DNA of 51,081 bases, taken from Candidatus Segatella albertsiae. GTDB taxonomy: Bacteria; Bacteroidota; Bacteroidia; Bacteroidales; Bacteroidaceae. Shown here piece by piece: positions 1 to 7,090 of this stretch (position 1 is its first letter; each line of letters begins with the position of its first letter). The notes beneath the pieces were generated by a model. The model was not told the origin of the DNA and did no database searches. It worked only from the letters and a program-made list of their open reading frames with translations. The position numbers and the translations under genes are program-made. The DNA is taken from positions 1-51,081 of the forward strand of contig DKCU01000158.1 in the NCBI GenBank assembly GCA_002451555.1, written 5' to 3'.

Positions 1-155
1 GTATAAACGCAGAGCCGCTTACTTTTGCCTGTGCTGTTGCCGTGCTGTCTTCGTGCGGAGGTAGTGTTTGACCACACTCTGCAACTATCTCATTTATTGC
101 AAGTTACGGAACATCCGTGCGGTATGCGGTCTATTTTGCAATTTCGTTCTCTATA
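1..155. other. Left edge, no gene assigned
   Basis: No complete gene is visible between the window edge and the repeat array. On the minus strand a frame is open from about 105 to the edge, but a TAA lies just upstream of it and it has no in-frame ATG, so it is either a broken gene start or non-coding. On the plus strand TACTTTTG at 20-27 matches the -7 promoter element used elsewhere in this window, but its -33 partner would lie outside the window. hsdR would be expected near hsdM and hsdS; it is not in the window. Confidence 0.3.
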
Positions 156-247
156 GAAGTAGTACTGCATTGCCGATTGAAGTAGTACTTCGTTGGCGGT
201 TGAAGTAGTACTTCATCGGGCAATGAAGCTATACTTCAAGTTTGCCC
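156..247. repeat. Four-unit 23-bp repeat array with palindromic cores
   Basis: Four units start at 156, 179, 202 and 225, exactly 23 bp apart. Each carries a 13-bp near-palindrome, GAAGTAGTACTTC in the best copies, with centres at 162, 185, 208 and 231. The fourth unit overlaps the last codons and stop of hsdS, so the array starts at the gene's 3' end and runs into the intergenic region. A second array of the same period and copy number, but different sequence, follows menC at 42925-43007. The function is unknown; binding sites for a dimeric protein, a transcript-end structure or a recombination substrate are possible. Confidence 0.75.
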
Positions 248-1356
248 GACATAAGACGAGGGAGAAGAAGGTCTCGCTGACGAGCGAGAAGGGTGTTCTG
301 CTGTTCAAAATTATGTATCTGCTTATGGATAACAGATAATCGCTCATTAGCCAAACACCTTAAATCTTCTGAAGGAATAATCATCTTTATTCGATTTATA
401 TCTTTTGGATAAACATGTGGTTGCGCCGCTCCTCTTTGGAAATTACTGATAACTCCTCGAATATTATTCAACAATTCATACACATAATATATATAAGGTG
501 TAGTTGACTCTTCGATATAAGAACAATCTGCTGCCCAAATATCAGAATAATGAATCGCAATATAACCTGCATTTGCTCCTGACGAACTCATTGTTACAGA
601 CACACCTTTCACATTAGCCTCATTATGAAAGCCTGACGGTTCAAGACCTGCGGATATCACAGGAACAAGCCCTTCTATCATTTCACTTGAAGTTATGTTT
701 TTACCTCGTTTAAATTTACAAATTTCAGATAAGGAGCCTCTACTCCACCCTTTTGGCAAGCCATTCTCCATTTCCACTTTCTCATGTCCAGGGAAGCGGA
801 AGCGAACGAACCATTCTTTATATAGGTTCTCTGCCATTTTCTCCAAAAGACGAATACGCTTCGTGTTGGTCTTTATGAGAGAATCGTATGTGGAGAGGAT
901 GGAAGCTATGCGGTGTTGAACTGAAAGAGTAGGAATTTGCACAATTACCCTATCCAACATTTTAAATGATATAGCTGGCATTGTTGCAGAGCAATTCATC
1001 AACATCAAAAAATTATAGATACTTTCCTGCTTTAGAAACCAATAACCATAGTTTTTATTGATAACAGTTTCATTAAATGTTATCTTAAACATATTATTAG
1101 CTATTATTCCGGAAATACCTCGAAAGACCCTTCCTGGCGTTCCGTATCTAATCATTATCACATCATCATTATTAACATGATACTTTGGATTGGCTTCCAC
1201 ATAACGTGGCAATTCTCTGAAACCTGAAGTAAAATCAACAATTCGTATAAAACGATCTCTATTTATACCATCCTCCAAAAATTGATTTTCAATCGGAATT
1301 TGCTGACCTTGCGAAAATTTCGCTACTGAAGAAAATTTTGCAGTTTTCCATTCCAT
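229..1356 (-). CDS. hsdS: Type I restriction-modification specificity subunit HsdS
   Basis: This is the DNA-recognition subunit of a type I restriction-modification enzyme. It binds two HsdM subunits and sets which bipartite sequence is methylated. The 375-residue product has the usual two-target-domain layout: a first variable domain, a central conserved segment near residues 160-210 (QHRIASILSTYDSLI followed by a coiled coil), a second variable domain, and a closing coiled coil ending LLLPRLMSGKLEV. The frame is open further upstream, but ATG at 1356 is preferred because it follows the hsdM stop by 4 bp, which implies translational coupling. The 3' end runs into a 23-bp repeat array. No second hsdS or invertase is present here, so allele switching is not supported by this window alone. 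Confidence 0.93.
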   Translation of the reverse strand: MEWKTAKFSSVAKFSQGQQIPIENQFLEDGINRDRFIRIVDFTSGFRELPRYVEANPKYHVNNDDVIMIRYGTPGRVFRGISGIIANNMFKITFNETVINKNYGYWFLKQESIYNFLMLMNCSATMPAISFKMLDRVIVQIPTLSVQHRIASILSTYDSLIKTNTKRIRLLEKMAENLYKEWFVRFRFPGHEKVEMENGLPKGWSRGSLSEICKFKRGKNITSSEMIEGLVPVISAGLEPSGFHNEANVKGVSVTMSSSGANAGYIAIHYSDIWAADCSYIEESTTPYIYYVYELLNNIRGVISNFQRGAAQPHVYPKDINRIKMIIPSEDLRCLANERLSVIHKQIHNFEQQNTLLARQRDLLLPRLMSGKLEV

Positions 1357-1360
1357 ACCT

Positions 1361-3043
1361 CTATTCCTCCCCAAACAGTTCCACCATATTCTTCTCAATC
1401 TCTTTCTGCAACTCCGCAGCCTCAGCACTGAGCTTCGAGAAGTCACCATTGAGCGATAGCATTTCATCACGGAATTCACTCTCGGTCATTCCGTCATCCT
1501 CTATCACAACGCCTACGTATCTTCCAGCGTTGAGGCTCCAGTCATTGTCCTCGATGCCATCCTCTCCTGTAATCTTCGCCACCTTGCACAAGCCAATGAC
1601 ATCACGATATTTTCCTTCAGGCCAACGTTCGAGCAACCAATCGACTTCCGTTTGTTTGCCTGCCGCCTTGTACTCATCCACCAAAGCCCAGAACGCATCG
1701 GAATCTCCCTCATAGAGACGAGTGATGATGCCGAGGTTCTTGATTTGTTCGTCGCTAAACTTGCGATGGGCACGATCCACTTGCGTAAAGATGTTGCGAG
1801 CATCGATGAAGAGGATTTCATCTTTTCGGGTGCGCTGCTTGTTGAAGAACCAAAGGGTGGCAGGGAGCGTAACCGTAGAGAACATATTGCTTGGGAGCGT
1901 AACCATCTGCGAGATGATGCCATCCTGTATCATCTTCTTGCGGATTTCAAGCTCGCTTCCTCCAGCATCACTTGCCGAATTAGCCATGACGAGGGCTGCC
2001 TTGCCATTCTCGTTGAGAGCCGTGGCAAAGTAACCTATCCAGAGATAATTGGCATTAGGAACAGTTTCCTTCTTGTCGCTTGCTTTTTTCGTTGATTTCG
2101 TCTTGTTGCGAGGCACACCGTAGGTATTGAATCGGGCATCATCGCAAACCTTATCGAACACAACCTCATCGACATTGAAAGGAGGATTTGCCATCACATA
2201 GTCAAACTTTCCGAAGGCACTGTAAGGGTCGCTATAGAAAGAGTTTGCCTCCGTTATCTCGCCTCTCACATTGTTAAGCAGCAAGTTCATCTTGGCAAGT
2301 TTCACGGTATCGGGCTCTTTCTCCACACCATAGCAGCGAAAGCTCATCATATCCTGGCTGGTGGCATTGTGACGATGCATGTAGCGAGCGGCTTGCACGA
2401 ACATACCGCCCGAACCACAAGCAGGGTCGAGAAACTTCTTGTCGCCAGTGACAGGACGAAGCACCTCCACCATGTATTGCACCACAGAGGCAGGGGTATA
2501 GAAGGCTCCACCACCCTGACCTTCCGCCAAGGCGAAGTTCCCCAAGAAGTATTCGTAAATCTGACCGAAAATGTCGATGCTGATGTTTTCGGGAATATCC
2601 TTAAACACACGCACGATGCGGCTCAACAACTCAGGTTCCTCTTCAGGCACCAACTGACCATACACCTCTTTGGGCAGCACGCCAGCCATGCGAGGGTTTT
2701 CCTTCTCGATAGCCTCCATCGCCTCTTTCACGAGCACTGCCTTGTGAGCATCATCGGGTGCATCGTTGATGGTGTCGAAGTAAGCACATTCGGGCAGGTA
2801 GAATCCACACTTCTCCACAGCGATGTCCTTGTAGGAACGTTCCATTCGAGTGCCTTTGTGCGCATTGTATTCCTTATCGATTTCCGACTTATGCTGCTTG
2901 AAAAGTACGTCAGCATAACGGAGGAAGATGAGACCCAGGATTGGTTGGCCATACTTGTTGGCAGCCAAGTGGGCACCAGCACGCAGCATATCGGCGGAAT
3001 GCCAAAGGTCGTCCTTGAGTTTTTTCAGTTCAATGTCTGTCAT
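1361..3043 (-). CDS. hsdM: Type I restriction-modification DNA methyltransferase HsdM
   Basis: N6-adenine methyltransferase subunit of the same type I system; it uses S-adenosylmethionine to methylate the site chosen by HsdS. The 560-residue product has an N-terminal HsdM helical domain (begins MTDIELKKLKDDLW), the SAM-binding motif DPACGSGG about halfway, and the catalytic NPPF motif in FDYVMANPPF. Length is typical of the family. The frame extends 26 codons further upstream, but the family's normal N-terminus begins at the ATG at 3043. It is followed immediately by hsdS. No restriction subunit gene is in view, so whether the system restricts DNA cannot be judged here. Confidence 0.95.
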   Translation of the reverse strand: MTDIELKKLKDDLWHSADMLRAGAHLAANKYGQPILGLIFLRYADVLFKQHKSEIDKEYNAHKGTRMERSYKDIAVEKCGFYLPECAYFDTINDAPDDAHKAVLVKEAMEAIEKENPRMAGVLPKEVYGQLVPEEEPELLSRIVRVFKDIPENISIDIFGQIYEYFLGNFALAEGQGGGAFYTPASVVQYMVEVLRPVTGDKKFLDPACGSGGMFVQAARYMHRHNATSQDMMSFRCYGVEKEPDTVKLAKMNLLLNNVRGEITEANSFYSDPYSAFGKFDYVMANPPFNVDEVVFDKVCDDARFNTYGVPRNKTKSTKKASDKKETVPNANYLWIGYFATALNENGKAALVMANSASDAGGSELEIRKKMIQDGIISQMVTLPSNMFSTVTLPATLWFFNKQRTRKDEILFIDARNIFTQVDRAHRKFSDEQIKNLGIITRLYEGDSDAFWALVDEYKAAGKQTEVDWLLERWPEGKYRDVIGLCKVAKITGEDGIEDNDWSLNAGRYVGVVIEDDGMTESEFRDEMLSLNGDFSKLSAEAAELQKEIEKNMVELFGEE

Positions 3044-3578
3044 AAGATTGCATTTTATTCCTTTAAGAACCAGGCACTCTCCAGCTTGGAGCATACCTAT
3101 ACGAACAAGCAATAGTGACAAGGAAAAGACCTTATCCCCTATCGTGCCTCGTTCATGGAAAGAAAAAAGACGAATGGAATAAAATGCTTAATTCTTCGCC
3201 GCTATAGTAAAAACATGTGAGCGTAGAACTATATCCGGGACTACGAGCCAGAGAAACCAAAAATACCTGAGAGCATGATACAAAAGAAGCGCAGGCTTCA
3301 CTTATCATACTCTCAGGCATTTGGCGTGGCCCGTATATACCGATAAGTTCCGCCCACGCTATAGCGCAGGCGTTCACTTAAACTACGGTATATACATCTT
3401 TCTATCGCCAAATTTCGAGAGTATTCCGAATAATGTAAACGCTATGTATATTTAATACATGATATGTCTATGTTGTTGTTCTTTCTGTTTCTTATTTTTA
3501 ATTTTAATTGTTATACTTATGTGATGAGGGAGGGAAAGCCAAAGGCTGCCGCCTACCCTACTTGCTTGTCAATTAATC
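3044..3578. other. 535-bp gap containing a highly structured 200-bp element
   Basis: This gap upstream of hsdM contains no convincing gene. From about 3215 to 3413 it is packed with inverted repeats. CGTAG/CTACG flanks a short loop near 3217-3245. A 15-bp imperfect stem pairs 3266-3280 with 3303-3317, with GAAGC/GCTTC nested at 3286-3299. A larger stem pairs ATTTGGCG (3319-3326) with CGCCAAAT (3406-3413) and GTATATACCG (3333-3342) with CGGTATATAC (3386-3395), with CGCTATAGCG in between. The second and third structures share AGCGCAGGC followed by TCACTTA (3288-3304 and 3363-3380). It may be an hsdM leader RNA, a small non-autonomous mobile element or a folded recombination site; the sequence does not decide. 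Confidence 0.5.
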
Positions 3579-3818
3579 TTAGCAACGCAAAATATCCTTT
3601 ACAGAATATATCTTGCTTAAAGCATCAAAAGAGAAATACTGGTCATCCATAATCATATAATCCTCTCTTTGCTTCTTGCTTAAGCTTTTAATTTCAGGAA
3701 ACATCGACACTGGCACTATCACCTCTCGACCATCAGTCAAAAAGGCAGCCATAGCACCACGCTTGACATTGAAGTCCAACTTCTTGATTCCCAAAGTTGT
3801 GTCCTTAAACTTACACAT
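3579..3818 (-). CDS. DUF2442 domain protein
   Basis: A 79-residue protein of the DUF2442 family. The family signature is clear: GREVIVPVSMFPEIKSLSK, a helix with QREDY, then the C-terminal DDQYFSFDALSKIYSVKDIL. The start has a strong AGGAGG ribosome-binding site, unusual for Bacteroidota. It lies 16 bp downstream of a DUF4160 gene on the same strand. DUF4160 and DUF2442 genes are often found next to each other in bacteria and the pair has been suspected to behave like a toxin-antitoxin module, but I know of no settled function. Confidence is high for the family and low for any role. Confidence 0.85.
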   Translation of the reverse strand: MCKFKDTTLGIKKLDFNVKRGAMAAFLTDGREVIVPVSMFPEIKSLSKKQREDYMIMDDQYFSFDALSKIYSVKDILRC

Positions 3819-3834
3819 TGTTTTGTCCTCCTAT

Positions 3835-4137
3835 TTATTTGATCTTCTTAATTCTAATCTTCTTGCCAGCAAAGACATCATCTATCTTCTGATTGAGCTC
3901 GTCCCAATACTTGTCGATAGCATTCACGATCTCAGCTTCTTCTGAAGAAGACAGCTCCGACCAAGCGATCTCAATCTTCTTTTGTCCATTCTCTTCTATC
4001 CATATCTTTGCAACCGTATGTCCTCTGTGCGAGTTTTTACGACCTCGCTTTACGACATGGATATGCCTTCTGTTCTCGTTAGCATCCGCAGGGAAAACAG
4101 AAAGAATGAAACATAATATCAATGCCAACTTTCCCAT
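3835..4137 (-). CDS. DUF4160 domain protein
   Basis: A 100-residue protein. The family core is visible: DANENRRHIHVVKRG (the HxHV motif), AKIWIEENGQKKIEI, and a C-terminal helix pair around EIVNAIDKYWDELNQKI ending in a basic tail. The hydrophobic N-terminus (MGKLALILCFILSVF) resembles a signal peptide, but it aligns with the ordinary first strand of DUF4160 proteins, which read into an (F/Y)S.D.NE segment, so I regard the protein as cytoplasmic. A TACCTTTG -7 element on the minus strand (4189-4196) probably drives it together with the downstream DUF2442 gene. Function unknown. Confidence 0.8.
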   Translation of the reverse strand: MGKLALILCFILSVFPADANENRRHIHVVKRGRKNSHRGHTVAKIWIEENGQKKIEIAWSELSSSEEAEIVNAIDKYWDELNQKIDDVFAGKKIRIKKIK

Positions 4138-4188
4138 TATTTAACTTTTTAGAACCATAGGTGCAAAACCTAAGCTCTGATTCGAGGG

Positions 4189-4196
4189 CAAAGGTA
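4189..4196 (-). promoter_or_regulatory. -7 element for the DUF4160-DUF2442 pair
   Basis: Read on the minus strand this is TACCTTTG, a perfect match to the Bacteroidota -7 consensus TAnnTTTG, about 50 bp before the start codon. No clear -33 TTTG is seen at the expected spacing. Confidence 0.5.
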
Positions 4197-4235
4197 CGAA
4201 AAATAATCGAGACTCTCGCATTTTCCAACATAAAA

Positions 4236-4267
4236 TTTGGTACTTACAATGAAAAGTCGTAAATTTG
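4236..4267 (+). promoter_or_regulatory. Promoter of the antitoxin-like gene
   Basis: TTTG at 4236-4239 and TAAATTTG at 4260-4267 are separated by 20 bp, a textbook Bacteroidota promoter. The predicted transcript starts near 4274, which supports ATG 4294 rather than the upstream ATG at 4237 as the start of the following gene. Confidence 0.75.
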
Positions 4268-4293
4268 CGGTGAAATTATTAAAAAGAAGAATT

Positions 4294-4575
4294 ATGGACG
4301 CAACATTAAATTTCAGCATACCTGTCGATAACGTACCTGCCTCTTACCCTTTGGATAGGTTGAAGGAGCAACTTACCGAATATGCAAAGAAACTTATCGC
4401 TAAATACAAGGCAGAAGTTTTGTCTGAGGAGAACTTAAAACAAGCTTTCCCTGAAGACTTAATGGATAAAGTGGCAGAATATGCTATAAAAGAATGCGAA
4501 GCAGGAAATTGCATACCTAACTCACAAGTGAAAGACAACATTTTAAGCCGATTGGGATGGAAGAATGCCAAATGA
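4294..4575 (+). CDS. Putative antitoxin-like protein
   Basis: A 93-residue protein beginning MDATLNFSIPVDNVPASYPL, followed by a helical stretch with DRLKEQLTEYAKKLI and a C-terminal segment ending LSRLGWKNAK. The start at 4294 is chosen because the promoter lies at 4236-4267. Short Bacteroidota proteins of this shape are often encoded before RelE/ParE-type toxins. Here the next reading frame encodes only what looks like the C-terminal part of such a toxin, so this may be an orphan antitoxin. The assignment rests on pattern and context, not on a diagnostic motif. Confidence 0.5.
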   Translation: MDATLNFSIPVDNVPASYPLDRLKEQLTEYAKKLIAKYKAEVLSEENLKQAFPEDLMDKVAEYAIKECEAGNCIPNSQVKDNILSRLGWKNAK

Positions 4576-4585
4576 TAAATATACT

Positions 4586-4732
4586 ATGCGCCATATTATA
4601 CTTGCACCAAACGTAGTTTATTACCTTGTAAATGATAATATCTTAGTTATTATTGCGATTGCTCACACCAAACAATCCTCAAAAACAGTTAGAAATATGC
4701 TAAAAAAGAGTTTGGAGCAATACTTCTTATAA
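4586..4732 (+). pseudogene. Remnant of a RelE/ParE-like toxin (C-terminal piece)
   Basis: A 48-codon frame, beginning MRHIILAPNVVYYLVNDN and ending SLEQYFL. The alternation of a short basic strand, a PNVVYYLV strand and an ILVIIAIAHTKQ strand resembles the last half of RelE/ParE toxins, which end in strands of the form 'vi.Y.v.d..i.i..v.H'. Full toxins are about 90-110 residues, so the N-terminal half is missing. An ATG overlapping the upstream stop (4572) is in a different frame and closes after 14 codons, consistent with an indel or deletion. It could instead be a short unrelated protein. Confidence 0.4.
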
Positions 4733-4749
4733 TCGGAACAGAACATATA

Positions 4750-4778
4750 AGAAAGTCGCACCAGCGATGCGACTTTCT
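4750..4778. terminator. Hairpin between converging genes
   Basis: An 11-bp perfect stem, AGAAAGTCGCA (4750-4760) with TGCGACTTTCT (4768-4778), and a 7-base loop. It sits between the plus-strand toxin remnant and the minus-strand porin-like gene. The U-tract is weak on both sides, so terminator strength is uncertain. Confidence 0.55.
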
Positions 4779-4789
4779 CAATTTGTAAT

Positions 4790-5428
4790 TTATAATGTAA
4801 ACTTATAGCCGATAGTAAGTTGGAACACGGAGTTCTTGTCGTCAGGCTGCACTTTCACACCCTCATACTTGAATCCACCAACAATCTTTGAAAGGCCCAA
4901 ATTATAACGAGCATCAAACACCAGTCCATTTATCTCATAGGAAAGTCCCATAGGAATAGAGAAATCGAAACTCTTGACCTTGACACGTTCTCCTGTTCCC
5001 TGCTCATAGGCATCCTCTATATCCATACTGATACCACCCACGGTGATTTTCTTGTTTACGTTGAACGCCGGCTGAATACCAGCCTTCAAAGCAAATCCCT
5101 TCGCCACATAGACGTTTGCCAAGATGGGAATATTGATATAGTCGAGCTTCATCGTACCAGTCAATTCATCATAATCCGCCTTGGCTCCCTGCTGGGAATA
5201 CATAAGCGCACCTGTAAGAGCGAACTTGTTAGTCACTTGATAACCCAACTCCGCACCTGCCGTGAATCCGATTCTTGCCTTAGAGTCATCCTCGTCTGTA
5301 AGAGTAGCGATGTTCACTCCGACCTTAGGCTGAAGTGTCACTGTGCCCACTGCATCTTGAGCAAAACTTGTTCCCATACCGAGCAGTAGCAAGCCTGCCG
5401 CCATCATTAATTTCTTCATAAACTTCAT
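4790..5428 (-). CDS. Outer-membrane beta-barrel protein (PorT/OmpA-barrel type)
   Basis: A 212-residue protein with a clear signal peptide (MKFMKKLMMAAGLLLLGMGTSFAQ) followed by alternating amphipathic strands typical of the small 8-stranded barrels common in Bacteroidota (porin family, outer membrane protein beta-barrel domain). The strands begin around VGTVTLQPKVGVNIA and finish with VFQLTIGYKFTL, whose terminal aromatic/hydrophobic pattern fits outer-membrane insertion. It is expected in the outer membrane; the substrate or partner is not deducible. It stands alone on the minus strand. A minus-strand TAAATTTG at 5560-5567 could be its -7 box, giving a leader of over 100 nt. Confidence 0.85.
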   Translation of the reverse strand: MKFMKKLMMAAGLLLLGMGTSFAQDAVGTVTLQPKVGVNIATLTDEDDSKARIGFTAGAELGYQVTNKFALTGALMYSQQGAKADYDELTGTMKLDYINIPILANVYVAKGFALKAGIQPAFNVNKKITVGGISMDIEDAYEQGTGERVKVKSFDFSIPMGLSYEINGLVFDARYNLGLSKIVGGFKYEGVKVQPDDKNSVFQLTIGYKFTL

Positions 5429-5738
5429 AATTATATATGTTAAACTATAGGAAATTCAATATGTCTTATATGCAACCATGTTGTCAATTGAGTCGCAATT
5501 TGCGACACAATCAATTTACTTTTCTTAGCCATCGCCACGAGATGATAGCTATTAGTGGGCAAATTTACGAAGAAATTTCGAAATTACCACATTATTATAT
5601 ATAAATATTTGGAGATTCGGAAGAAAACTTGTAATTTTGCCTTTGCGACATTCTATAAGTTGCAGCATTCGTAAAAGTTGCAGCATTCGTATAATGCAAT
5701 AAAAGCATTCGTATAAACTATAAAAGAAAGGGAAAATC
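5429..5738. promoter_or_regulatory. Divergent promoter region with CATTCGTA repeats
   Basis: This gap holds a minus-strand -7 candidate (TAAATTTG, 5560-5567) for the barrel gene and a plus-strand promoter for the PARG-like gene: TTTG at 5608-5611, 20 bp, TAATTTTG at 5632-5639. The predicted 5' leader of the PARG gene carries four CATTC-containing repeats beginning at 5649, 5666, 5684 and 5706, two of them GCATTCGTATAA. The region 5601-5640 resembles 8156-8197 (ATAAATATT, then AGATTC.GAAGAAAACT.GTAA), showing a shared promoter-region sequence. Confidence 0.65.
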
Positions 5739-6590
5739 ATGATTAACGACAGAAGGCAATTGGCTGACGTGTTTCAGCAAACGATAGATATTGTACAAGA
5801 AGGACATTACACTTCGGAAAATGGGGAGGAAGTTACGCTGCTCGACAATGAGCCGATGCTCAAGGGGAGCCGATTCTATACTAAGCCTTTGGATGCTTCC
5901 AACGTACCATCGCTCCCTACTCCAACTAAGATTATCGTGCGAAACGATGACAGCATCCATTGCGGACACACCTTGCAACAAGAGGGCTACAACCCAGTGG
6001 TGCTCAACCTGGCAAGCCGACGCAATCCTGGCGGTGGCGTGAAGAACGGAAGCCGAGCACAAGAGGAAAGCCTCTTCAGAAGCACCAACCTCTTCCTCTC
6101 GATGTACCGCTATGCGGAATATGCTGAGGATTACGGTCTGGAGAAGAGCCGCTTCCAATATCCGATGCCTGTGAGATTCGGCGGCATCTATGTTCCGAAG
6201 GCTACCGTGTTCAGAGCGGGAGCCAAAGATGACTTTGCCTTGCTTGACACACCTTATTATATGTCGTTCGTTGCCGTGGCTGCCATCAACCACCCAGAGT
6301 TGGATGCAGACGGGAACATCTGCCAAGAAGATGCCAACCTGACGAAGAACAAGATGAGGACGATGCTGCGCATCGGTCTATTGAACGGACACGACAGCAT
6401 CGTACTCGGAGCTTTCGGTTGCGGTGCCTTCCATAATCCTCCAAAACACATCGCAAGACTGTTTCATGAGGTTATCGACGAGAAGGAATTCAAGGATAAG
6501 TACAAGCTCATCGCCTTCGCTATCCTCGAAGACCATAACTCGCCAAGGGGCGGAAACCTGCAACCGTTCATCGAGGAATTCAAGTCATAA
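5739..6590 (+). CDS. PARG-like macrodomain protein (TIGR02452 family)
   Basis: A 283-residue protein of the microbial poly(ADP-ribose) glycohydrolase-like family. The hallmark is VLNLASRRNPGGGVKNGSRAQEESL around residues 88-112: the Gly-rich loop and QEE motif of PARG-type macrodomains that bind and cleave ADP-ribose. Further family segments are LGAFGCGAFHNPP and FAILEDHNSPRGGNLQPF at the C-terminus. It is predicted cytoplasmic, with no signal peptide. The likely role is removal of ADP-ribose from protein or nucleic acid, or processing of free ADP-ribose derivatives. No ADP-ribosyltransferase partner (DarT-like or ART) is encoded nearby. It has its own promoter at 5608-5639. Confidence 0.88.
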   Translation: MINDRRQLADVFQQTIDIVQEGHYTSENGEEVTLLDNEPMLKGSRFYTKPLDASNVPSLPTPTKIIVRNDDSIHCGHTLQQEGYNPVVLNLASRRNPGGGVKNGSRAQEESLFRSTNLFLSMYRYAEYAEDYGLEKSRFQYPMPVRFGGIYVPKATVFRAGAKDDFALLDTPYYMSFVAVAAINHPELDADGNICQEDANLTKNKMRTMLRIGLLNGHDSIVLGAFGCGAFHNPPKHIARLFHEVIDEKEFKDKYKLIAFAILEDHNSPRGGNLQPFIEEFKS

Positions 6591-6595
6591 GTTCC

Positions 6596-6856
6596 TTACT
6601 TCCAGCAGTAATCTATGCCACGTTTCTCGCACTCTCCTCGGAGAGCGGCGAGGAAGTAGCTGCGCTCGCTGCCCCAGCCACGAACCTTCCGCTCGTGCTC
6701 CACGGTCTGCTGAAGCTTGTCATCGCTATACTCGGCAAAACGAGCTGCGTAATAAGCGATTCTCGACTCGGCAGTCTGCTGAGCATTAACGGTTGAAGAC
6801 TCGGCATTAGCTGCCATTACACTCTCATTGTTCTTTAATTCTGAATTTGATTTCAT
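6596..6856 (-). CDS. Small hypothetical protein
   Basis: An 86-residue protein starting MKSNSELKNNES at 6856; the frame is open 10 codons further up, but this ATG fits the promoter and leader better. The N-terminal 35 residues are polar and low-complexity. The rest is a helical block, SRIAYYAARFAEYSDDKLQQ, then WGSERSYFLAALRGECEKRGI. Similar short proteins with 'AxYxAxF' and 'SERxYFLxxLxxExxKR' segments occur in accessory and conjugative regions of Bacteroidales, but I do not know a function. A well-formed minus-strand promoter lies at 6973-7004. Its stop is 6 bp from the converging PARG-like gene. Confidence 0.65.
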   Translation of the reverse strand: MKSNSELKNNESVMAANAESSTVNAQQTAESRIAYYAARFAEYSDDKLQQTVEHERKVRGWGSERSYFLAALRGECEKRGIDYCWK

Positions 6857-6972
6857 AAAGATCTTATTTTTTAAGTTGTTAAACACTTACGCATCCTTTT
6901 ACCACCGTGGTTATCTCTATGCGAAACTCGGTTGGTGTGCCACAACTGGGCATCTCTTGATGTTTTCGGTTG

Positions 6973-7004
6973 CAAAAGTACACAATTATCTTGAATCCAC
7001 CAAA
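6973..7004 (-). promoter_or_regulatory. Promoter of the small hypothetical gene
   Basis: On the minus strand, TTTG (7001-7004), 20 bp, then TACTTTTG (6973-6980): a complete Bacteroidota promoter. Transcription would begin near 6966, about 110 nt before the start codon. Confidence 0.75.
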
Positions 7005-7028
7005 TTTTTCGGCAACTTTTTTTGCGCA

Positions 7029-7077
7029 CAAAAACGCCTTCTTCTTAGAAGAAGTTTTTTTCCAAGAAGAAGGCGTT
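7029..7077 (-). terminator. Rho-independent terminator after the BASS transporter gene
   Basis: A 14-bp perfect stem, AACGCCTTCTTCTT (7033-7046) with its complement at 7064-7077. Read on the minus strand it is followed by a run of T. It lies 14 bp beyond the stop of the transporter gene. Confidence 0.85.
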
Positions 7078-7090
7078 ATGTTAGAGTTTC

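Noticed and set aside
156..247. CRISPR array
   Set aside because: Period is only 23 bp with a 13-bp core, spacers would be about 10 bp, and no cas genes are near.
229..1356. Phase-variable hsdS inversion system
   Set aside because: No second hsdS, partial S gene or site-specific recombinase is present in the window.
1357..1479. 41-codon upstream extension of hsdS
   Set aside because: It overlaps the end of hsdM, is rich in Arg and low-complexity, and the ATG at 1356 sits 4 bp after the hsdM stop and begins a normal HsdS N-terminus.
3835..4137. Signal peptide on the DUF4160 protein
   Set aside because: The hydrophobic start aligns with the usual first strand of the family, and the partner gene encodes a cytoplasmic type of protein.
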